This document shows positions 58,511 to 64,000 of a stretch of DNA of 64,000 bases, piece by piece (within the stretch, counting starts at the first letter, position 1; each line of letters opens with the position of its first letter). Source of the DNA: Hyphococcus sp. (GTDB lineage Bacteria > Pseudomonadota > Alphaproteobacteria > Caulobacterales > Parvularculaceae); assembly GCA_028289605.1 (NCBI GenBank), contig JANQON010000017.1, forward strand, positions 1-64,000. The letters are read 5' to 3'. The notes beneath the pieces are model-generated. The model was not told the DNA's origin and did not search any database. It worked only from the letters and a program-made list of their open reading frames with translations. The position numbers and the translations under genes are program-made.

Positions 58511-59336
58511 GTCGATCCCCAAAATTATGGGCGTCTTGAACGTCACGCCGGACTCTTTCTCAGACGGCGGACAATTTTCCGATAGCGACGCGGCGGTCGA
58601 CCATGCGTTTCGCCTTGTTGAGGACGGAGCGGGCATCATCGACGTCGGCGGGGAATCGACGCGTCCCGGCGCTGATCCTGTTCCCGAGGAAACAGAACTC
58701 GCCCGGGTCCTGCCTGTAATAGAGAAGATCGCCGGACGAACCAGCGCCGAGATATCTATCGACACCCGCAAGCCGGGCGTCGCCAGCGCCTGCATCCAGG
58801 CCGGCGCTTCGATCTGGAACGATGTAAGCGGATTGACTTTCGCCGAGGACAGCGTCGAGGTCGCCGCCGCGCTCTCTTGTAAGGTGATCGTGATGCATGC
58901 GCAGGGCGATCCCCGCACCATGCAGGACAATCCGCATTATGATGATGTCGTGTCGGAAGTGCTCGCCTGGCTCGCCGGGCGCATCGAGGTTTGCGTGGGC
59001 GCCGGCGTCAGCCGCTACAACCTGATCGCCGATCCGGGAATCGGTTTCGGTAAGACGCTCGATCATAACCTCGCCCTGATGAGGGTGCTTGAACGGTTTC
59101 AGGCGCTTGACGTCCCAATCCTGCTCGGCGCCTCGCGAAAACGGTTTATTGCGGCGCTGGACCGCCAGGGCCCGGCCGATGCGCGGCTTGGAGGGTCCAT
59201 TGCCGCCGCCCTTTCCGGGGCCGCGCGCGGGGCCGCTATTTTGCGCGTTCATGACGTCGCCGAGACCCGCCAGGCCCTGAAAATCGCCGCGGCCGTTAAC
59301 AATTGGCCTATGGCAAAGTCTCCGGCTGGGGGTTAA
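58500..59336 (+). CDS. folP: Dihydropteroate synthase
   Basis: A 278-aa TIM-barrel enzyme of folate synthesis, the sulfonamide target. It joins p-aminobenzoate to the pterin pyrophosphate. Motifs are IMGVLNVTPDSFSDGG, GGESTRPGADPV, SIDTRKPGVA, the MHAQGDPRTMQ loop and GASRKRFI. The start ATG 58500 lies inside the end of the beta-lactamase gene, so the two are translationally coupled. glmM follows after 60 nt. Confidence 0.96.
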   Translation: MQTRSIPKIMGVLNVTPDSFSDGGQFSDSDAAVDHAFRLVEDGAGIIDVGGESTRPGADPVPEETELARVLPVIEKIAGRTSAEISIDTRKPGVASACIQAGASIWNDVSGLTFAEDSVEVAAALSCKVIVMHAQGDPRTMQDNPHYDDVVSEVLAWLAGRIEVCVGAGVSRYNLIADPGIGFGKTLDHNLALMRVLERFQALDVPILLGASRKRFIAALDRQGPADARLGGSIAAALSGAARGAAILRVHDVAETRQALKIAAAVNNWPMAKSPAGG

Positions 59337-59396
59337 GCAATTGGGACCAGATTTTGCTATGGTTCAGTAACAGATTGGCTTGATAATGGGGGAGTT

Positions 59397-60764
59397 ATGC
59401 GCGGCGACGATCAGGTGACCGGGAAGCGGGAAATATTCGGAACAGACGGCGTGCGCGGCCTGGCGAACGCCGGCGCCATGACGCCTGAGAATATTCTCCG
59501 TCTCGGCATGGCGGTGGGGCGGGTCTTTAAAAACGGCGCCCATCGCCATCGGGTGGTGATCGGCAAGGACACCCGGCTTTCCGGATACATGATTGAGCCG
59601 GCGCTGACCGCCGGGTTCGCCGCGTCGGGCATGGATGTGTTCTTGCTCGGGCCGTTGCCGACGCCGGCCATGGCGATGCTAACGCGCAGTCTGCGGGCTG
59701 ACCTTGGCGTGATGATATCCGCCTCTCATAATCCGTATCATGATAATGGCGTGAAATTTTTCGGCCCGGACGGATTCAAGCTTTCAGATGAGACGGAATT
59801 GGAAATCGAGCGTCTCATGAAGGAGGGCGGCGAAGCCGGCCTCGCCGGGTCCGGAGATCTTGGCCGGGTTAAGCGCATTGACGACGCCGGCGCCCGATAC
59901 ATCGAGTTTGCCAAGGCGGCCTTTCCGCGCCGCATTTCGCTTGACGACGTGCGGGTCGTCATCGACTGCGCGAACGGCGCCGCTTACAAGGTGGCCCCGA
60001 CCGTGTTGTGGGAGCTCGGCGCGGACGTCAAGGAAATCGGCGTTGAACCCAACGGGTTTAACATCAACCGCGACGTTGGATCGACGGCGACCAAAAAACT
60101 GCAGGAAGCGGTCAAGGATTATCGAGCCGATATCGGCGTTGCTCTGGACGGCGACGCGGACCGGGTCATCATCTGTGATGAAAAGGGCAACATTATTGAC
60201 GGCGATCAGATTCTTGCGCTGATTGGCTCTTCCTGGAGCGCCGCCGGGAAACTCAAAGGCGAGGGCGTCGTTTCCACCGTGATGTCGAATTTGGGTCTCG
60301 AGAAGTTTCTGGAAAGTGAAGGATTAAAGCTGCGCCGCACAGCGGTTGGCGACCGTTACGTCGTGGAAGAAATGCGCAAACTGGGGATGAACGTCGGCGG
60401 AGAGCCTTCCGGACACGTTATTCTTTCCGACTACGCCACCACGGGCGACGGACTTGTGACGGCGCTGCAAGTGCTTGCGGCCGTAGCCGCCGAAGGGCGC
60501 GCGGTTTCCGAGGTATGCTGCAAGTTCGATCCTTATCCGCAGCTCCTACGCAATGTGCGGTATCGCAACGGCGATCCGCTGAGCACCGACGTCGTGAAGT
60601 CGGCGATTACCGCTGCAGAGGACAAACTCGGCCGACAGGGACGGCTGGTGATTAGAAAATCCGGCACCGAGCCTGTCATTCGCGTCATGGCGGAAGGCGA
60701 GGACACCTCTGTCGTACGCAGCGTTGTCGAAGACGTCATAGATGCGGTGGAACAGAGCGTTTAG
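59397..60764 (+). CDS. glmM: Phosphoglucosamine mutase
   Basis: A 455-aa enzyme that converts glucosamine-6-phosphate to glucosamine-1-phosphate, feeding UDP-GlcNAc for peptidoglycan and LPS. The active-site phosphoserine is Ser110 in [13 protein letters not shown]. The metal loop [10 protein letters not shown], sugar-binding GGEPSGH and phosphate-binding [11 protein letters not shown] are present. Usual partner of folP downstream of ftsH. Confidence 0.97.
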   Translation: MRGDDQVTGKREIFGTDGVRGLANAGAMTPENILRLGMAVGRVFKNGAHRHRVVIGKDTRLSGYMIEPALTAGFAASGMDVFLLGPLPTPAMAMLTRSLRADLGVMISASHNPYHDNGVKFFGPDGFKLSDETELEIERLMKEGGEAGLAGSGDLGRVKRIDDAGARYIEFAKAAFPRRISLDDVRVVIDCANGAAYKVAPTVLWELGADVKEIGVEPNGFNINRDVGSTATKKLQEAVKDYRADIGVALDGDADRVIICDEKGNIIDGDQILALIGSSWSAAGKLKGEGVVSTVMSNLGLEKFLESEGLKLRRTAVGDRYVVEEMRKLGMNVGGEPSGHVILSDYATTGDGLVTALQVLAAVAAEGRAVSEVCCKFDPYPQLLRNVRYRNGDPLSTDVVKSAITAAEDKLGRQGRLVIRKSGTEPVIRVMAEGEDTSVVRSVVEDVIDAVEQSV

Positions 60765-60814
60765 CGAGACACTCAAAAATCGACGGCCCGCGCTTGAAGC
60801 GTCGACCGCGCAAA

Positions 60815-60847
60815 AGAAGGCCGGCTTGCGCCGGCCTTCTTTGTTTT
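60815..60847 (+). terminator. Rho-independent terminator after glmM
   Basis: Perfect 11-bp stem AGAAGGCCGGC/GCCGGCCTTCT with a TTGC loop, followed by TTGTTTT. It separates glmM from the convergent AhpD-like gene. Confidence 0.95.
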
Positions 60848-60863
60848 AGGATTGGCGTCGAAA

Positions 60864-61406
60864 TTAGGCGGCTTGCGCTTTTACCACCGGAAAGTCGATT
60901 TCCGTTTGCGCAATGTGATTGACATAATTTGTCAGAATATTCGCGACCACATTGACAATCGTCTCGACGATTTCCCCGTCTGAGAGACCGGCGTCGCGCG
61001 CCGACTGCAATTGCGCGTCGGAAACGAAACCTTTCTCGTCGACCACCGCTTTGGCGAAGGTCAAGATCGCCTGCAGCTTGGCGTCGGACGACCTGGCGTT
61101 GAGGCGGCTTGAAATTTCCGCATCGTCCACTTTGAGGTTTTTAGAAATCGCCGAATGAGCGGAGGCGCAATAGTCACAGTTGTTTGCGCCGGCGACGGCG
61201 AGGGCGATAGCTTCGCGAGTTTTCTGATCGAATGATCCTTGTCCGAGTTCTTCGCCGATTGTCAGGGTGGCCTTCAGCGCCGCCGGTTCGTTGGCGAGCA
61301 CGCGGTAAAGGTTGGGAACGACGCCGATTTTTCCCTTGATCGCGGTGAAGAGTTCCGCCGCTTTGGGCGTTGCGTTGTCGTCTGTGACTTGGGTCAGTCT
61401 GGCCAT
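60864..61406 (-). CDS. Carboxymuconolactone decarboxylase family (AhpD-like) protein
   Basis: A 180-aa protein of the AhpD-like fold. The redox motif CDYCASAH (Cys77, Cys80, His84) follows the family helix REAIALAVAGANN, so it resembles peroxidase-linked AhpD proteins rather than true decarboxylases. Start ATG 61406 has a CAGGAGA ribosome site. It is divergent from a TetR gene with a GACC-GAAT-GGTC operator-like site between, so it is the likely regulated target; a role in electrophile or peroxide defence is inferred. Confidence 0.85.
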   Translation of the reverse strand: MARLTQVTDDNATPKAAELFTAIKGKIGVVPNLYRVLANEPAALKATLTIGEELGQGSFDQKTREAIALAVAGANNCDYCASAHSAISKNLKVDDAEISSRLNARSSDAKLQAILTFAKAVVDEKGFVSDAQLQSARDAGLSDGEIVETIVNVVANILTNYVNHIAQTEIDFPVVKAQAA

Positions 61407-61495
61407 TGGGGTTTCTCCTGTTTGAATTCTTTGCTTCCGATTTTTGCTCCGCGCTGTCTCTTGCAGCCCGTTGCGAAAGGTCATATATGATTACG

Positions 61496-61507
61496 GACCG
61501 AATGGTC
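61496..61507. promoter_or_regulatory. Inverted repeat between TetR gene and AhpD-like gene
   Basis: GACCGAATGGTC, a 4-bp inverted repeat with a 4-nt centre, lies about 90 bp from the AhpD-like start and 48 bp from the TetR start. It resembles the core of NemR-type operators (GACC-N4-GGTC) as I know them, so it is the best candidate operator. Confidence 0.55.
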
Positions 61508-61554
61508 AAGAATGAAATCGAGCAGCCCTGTTCACATCGAAGTGAGGACGAAAA

Positions 61555-62130
61555 ATGGCGCGACCCAGGGAGTTTGACGCAGATGAAGCGCTTGACGCTG
61601 TGATGGACGTGTTCTGGCGGCAAGGATTTGAGGGTACGTCGATGCACGATATTGAAGCGGCGACGGGCCTTAACAAGCAAAGTCTTTATCGCGTTTTCAA
61701 GGACAAGCGCGCGATGTATCTCGCCGCGCTCAATCGATATGACCAACAGGAGGTCGCCGGCGCGGCTGATATTCTCGCCGGGCCCGGTCGTCCTCGTTCA
61801 AAGTTCAAGAAGCTTTTCAATGCGGCGCTAGCGCCGGTTCTGGAGGGCGATGATCGCCGCGGGTGTTTTCTCTGCAACGCCAGCGCGGACCAGGGTCAGC
61901 TCGATCGCCAAACCCGGGACTTTGTCGGCGCAGCGATGAACAGGATGCTGCATGCATTCGACGACGCTTTGGCGACATCGCCCGTATACGCCCGTAAGGC
62001 GCAGGCGCGACGAACGTTGTCCGCCAAACTGCTCGCAGGCTATTTCGGGTTGCGCGTACTGGTGAGGGCGAATGTGGACGGCGCCACATTGGTCGCGGCG
62101 GCTGAGGCGCTGCTCTCGGAGATAGAATAG
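61555..62130 (+). CDS. TetR/AcrR family regulator
   Basis: A 191-aa repressor. The helix-turn-helix is DEALDAVMDVFWRQGFEGTSMHDIEAATGLNKQSLYRVF, followed by KDKRAMYLAALNRY. The C-terminal domain contains GCFLCNASADQGQLD, whose cysteines (GCFLCN) are typical of electrophile-sensing NemR/AcuR-like members. Divergent from the AhpD-like gene with the operator-like site between, which suggests it represses that gene until an electrophile modifies its cysteines (inference). Confidence 0.88.
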   Translation: MARPREFDADEALDAVMDVFWRQGFEGTSMHDIEAATGLNKQSLYRVFKDKRAMYLAALNRYDQQEVAGAADILAGPGRPRSKFKKLFNAALAPVLEGDDRRGCFLCNASADQGQLDRQTRDFVGAAMNRMLHAFDDALATSPVYARKAQARRTLSAKLLAGYFGLRVLVRANVDGATLVAAAEALLSEIE

Positions 62131-62131
62131 C

Positions 62132-62171
62132 AAAAGGCCGCCGGCAAGATACGCATGCCGGCGGCCTTTAC
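62132..62171. terminator. Bidirectional terminator between TetR and the basic exported protein
   Basis: Stem AAAGGCCGCCGGC/GCCGGCGGCCTTT with an 11-nt loop, flanked by A-runs on the left and T-runs on the right, so it can serve both convergent genes. Confidence 0.85.
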
Positions 62172-62185
62172 TACGCTACGCTACA

Positions 62186-62674
62186 TTACGAATAGACGTT
62201 GATGCGCGCGCGCCGAGAGCATCCGCGATTGGCGATTCGATACATCCGACGTTCGGAAACGTAACGCGCTTCCGGGCCGCGCGCGGTGACCGTGCACACC
62301 AGTCGAGGTCCGCGGCGCGTACGAATGACTTCTTCGACAAGGACAATGCGGGCGCGAAACCGCGTATCGTAAACCTCGCGATTGACGATTCGCGCGCGCG
62401 GGCCGCGATAGCCGTTGCGGCGACCGTAATAGCGATTTCGGCGGTCATAGCGATCGTAGTAGCGATCGTCGCCGAATGTGACCGAGAATCTGACCCCTGA
62501 ATCGCGATGGCGGCGATCATAGTTATAGTCATAGTCGTCATAGTGTTCCGCATGATGGGACCGGTGGTCGCGGCCCTTTTCGCTATCGGCGGGTTTCTTT
62601 GCGTGGGCGGCCGTGACGCTCATTGCGGCGACGCCCAGAAAGCCGGCGATAATCGCTTTCAACTTGCTTTTCAT
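62186..62674 (-). CDS. Exported basic Tyr/Arg/Asp-rich protein, function unknown
   Basis: A 162-aa protein with a signal peptide (MKSKLKAIIAGFLGVAAM ... AHA before KKPAD). Residues about 36-92 are extremely rich in His, Tyr, Asp and Arg (for example RSHHAEHYDDYDYNYDRRHR). The C-terminal part (about 93-162) looks folded, with CTVTARG and a second cysteine near the end (NRGCSRR). No family recognised; the composition fits metal or polyanion binding in the periplasm, which is a guess. Confidence 0.7.
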   Translation of the reverse strand: MKSKLKAIIAGFLGVAAMSVTAAHAKKPADSEKGRDHRSHHAEHYDDYDYNYDRRHRDSGVRFSVTFGDDRYYDRYDRRNRYYGRRNGYRGPRARIVNREVYDTRFRARIVLVEEVIRTRRGPRLVCTVTARGPEARYVSERRMYRIANRGCSRRARINVYS

Positions 62675-62852
62675 GTTGGTCCTCCGTGTCGTCCCAGCCG
62701 GATTTCGATGACATGGAAGCTAAAAGCGCATTGGGGCCATATTGGCGCGAAAACGAGCCCAAAAGCTGCCCAATTTATGATCGCGAACACAGCTTCGAGA
62801 GATTTGCGGAGATATTTGCGAAACAATGCGAAATCGGATTACTTATAGCGTC

Positions 62853-63338
62853 ATGTCGCAAGCAGAAACGATTTCTCCGCAGACGCGCGCCCATACAGCC
62901 GACGAAAGCGTTGTCGATCGCGAATCCTGCGGGATGGCGCGCGCGACTGAACTGATCGGCGATCGCTGGACGATGTTGATACTGCGCGAGGCGCTTTTCG
63001 GCGTGACCCGGTTTGACGACATTCAAAAGAATCTGAACTGCCCGCGAACGATTTTGTCAGGTCGTCTCAAGCGGTTGGTGGCGACCGGCGTGTTGACCCG
63101 ACGGTCCTATAAGGAACCGGGCCAGAGAACCCGCTCGCAATACGTATTGACGATGAAGGGGGTCGATCTCGCGCTGCCGATGATCGCGTTAATGCAATGG
63201 GGCGACAAATACTGCCTGGACGGCGGACCCGCTGCGGAAATCGTTGAACGACGCACCGGTGCGCCTTGTCGCGTCAGTCTCGTCAATGGAAGCGGCGCGC
63301 CCATCGGCGTCGGCGAAACAACCCTTCGAAAAGCGTAA
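62853..63338 (+). CDS. HxlR family transcriptional regulator
   Basis: A 161-aa winged-helix regulator. The HxlR hallmark Cys26 lies in RESCGMARATELIGDRWTML, followed by LREALFGVTRFDDIQKNL, TILSGRLKRLV and the Y-x-LT motif near residue 92. The extended C-terminus (residues 110-161) is typical of longer members. ATG 62853 is chosen over ATG 62826. It is 22 bp upstream of thiD but its target is unclear. Confidence 0.88.
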   Translation: MSQAETISPQTRAHTADESVVDRESCGMARATELIGDRWTMLILREALFGVTRFDDIQKNLNCPRTILSGRLKRLVATGVLTRRSYKEPGQRTRSQYVLTMKGVDLALPMIALMQWGDKYCLDGGPAAEIVERRTGAPCRVSLVNGSGAPIGVGETTLRKA

Positions 63339-63360
63339 TAATTCTGATAGCAAGGCGGCC

Positions 63361-64000
63361 ATGAAAGGTCGCGTTCTGATTATCGCAGGTTCCGATCCGT
63401 CCGGCGGCGCCGGGATCCAGGCGGACATAAAAACTGTGACGGCGCTCGGCGGCTACGCGGCGACCGCGATCACAGCCCTGACGGTGCAAAACACCCGGGG
63501 CGTCGGCGCAATCTATCCTGTTCCGTTAGATATCATCACACAGCAGATCGATGCAGTCCTGAGCGATATTGGGGCGGACGTCGTAAAGATCGGGATGGTC
63601 GGCGAACCCGACGTCGTCGACATGCTGGCGACCACGCTGTCCCCGACAGCAAATGCGACCCCCGTCATTCTCGACCCGGTGCTTGTCGCCACCAGCGGCG
63701 ATGCGCTCGCCGGCGAGGGGGTCGGCGCCGCGATTGCGGAAAAACTCGTCCCGCTGGCCGCCGTCGTCACCCCCAACACCAATGAGGCGACGGCGCTGAC
63801 CGGCGTGTCTATTGAGTCCCGCGACGACATGGCCGCCGCAGGGGAGGTGCTGCTGCGCCGGGGCGCGCGCGCCGCGCTCGTTACCGGCGGTCACCTGCCG
63901 GGCGACAACGTGGTCGACGTGCTCGTGAGCGATGAAGGCGTGGCGCGATTTGAGAACCCGCGCATCAATACGACGTCCACGCATGGAACGGGATGCACGC
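63361..64000 (+). CDS. thiD: Hydroxymethylpyrimidine/phosphomethylpyrimidine kinase (3' end outside window)
   Basis: The first 213 codons of a ribokinase-fold enzyme that phosphorylates HMP twice for thiamine synthesis. Motifs are IAGSDPSGGAGIQADIKT at the N-terminus, ALTVQNTRGV, DVVKIGMVG, VILDPVLVATSGDAL, VVTPNTNEA and the start of the anion-hole/catalytic STHGTGCT loop at the window edge. The full family length is about 265 aa, so roughly 50 codons are missing. Confidence 0.94.
   Translation, partial: MKGRVLIIAGSDPSGGAGIQADIKTVTALGGYAATAITALTVQNTRGVGAIYPVPLDIITQQIDAVLSDIGADVVKIGMVGEPDVVDMLATTLSPTANATPVILDPVLVATSGDALAGEGVGAAIAEKLVPLAAVVTPNTNEATALTGVSIESRDDMAAAGEVLLRRGARAALVTGGHLPGDNVVDVLVSDEGVARFENPRINTTSTHGTGCT

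Overview
This 64 kb chromosomal window comes from a GC-rich (roughly 60 %) alphaproteobacterium. The conserved gene orders point there: mutS-glnD-murJ-trpS, zauP/zapA divergent from tkt-gap-pgk-fba, ruvCAB-ybgC-tolQRAB-pal-cpoB-tilS-ftsH, and folP-glmM. An ECF sigma factor paired with a DUF6768 protein and a bacterial Coq4 suggest the Caulobacterales/Parvularculales neighbourhood; that placement is inference. No insertion sequence, prophage, CRISPR array or rRNA was seen. Most of the window is housekeeping core, with a few accessory genes placed inside conserved operons.

Layout. 1-2.9 kb: tRNA-Gly(CCC), a SYLF protein, and a radical SAM/DUF938 methyltransferase pair. 2.9-3.66 kb: a gene-free, hairpin-rich stretch ending in a Rho-independent terminator, a candidate non-coding RNA. 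3.66-11.7 kb: the 2-oxoglutarate dehydrogenase/TCA block sucD-sucA-sucB, then a reversed ompW-like gene, then lpd; sucC is not next to sucD. 11.7-21.9 kb: GNAT, ExoD, a SoxR regulatory unit (soxR divergent from a 58-aa ORF and a VOC gene across an almost exact enteric SoxR box), a peptide transporter, a cobalamin adenosyltransferase, an OmpA-type porin, a TetR regulator, PBP1 and a YgjP-like protease. 22-31.3 kb: mutS, glnD (its HD domain has lost the metal ligands), murJ, trpS, a GtrB-type glycosyltransferase. 31.4-36.4 kb: ECF sigma/DUF6768, an unknown protein, isoaspartyl peptidase, gpmA, a protein-glutaminase-like enzyme with a tryptophan-rich segment, zapA, zauP.

36.5-43.9 kb: central carbon operon tkt-gap-pgk-NTF2-like-fba, then coq4 and thiE. 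43.9-47.9 kb: a 49-aa membrane ORF coupled to a Sel1 protein, ruvCAB, a DUF3592 protein. 47.9-55.5 kb: a 25-codon ORF with a near-perfect Shine-Dalgarno and a downstream terminator, then ybgC and the complete Tol-Pal envelope system with cpoB and tilS. 55.6-60.8 kb: ftsH, a subclass B3 metallo-beta-lactamase wedged in front of folP-glmM, with a terminator hairpin touching its start codon. 60.9-64 kb: an AhpD-like protein divergent from its likely TetR regulator, a basic/Tyr-rich exported protein, an HxlR regulator, and the 5' part of thiD, cut by the window edge.

The points most worth following up are the GlnD that appears unable to remove UMP from PII, the protein-glutaminase homologue with ten tryptophans in 29 residues, the SoxR-controlled 58-aa ORF, the beta-lactamase inside the ftsH-folP-glmM block, the structured region before sucD, and the leader-peptide/terminator arrangement before the tol genes.
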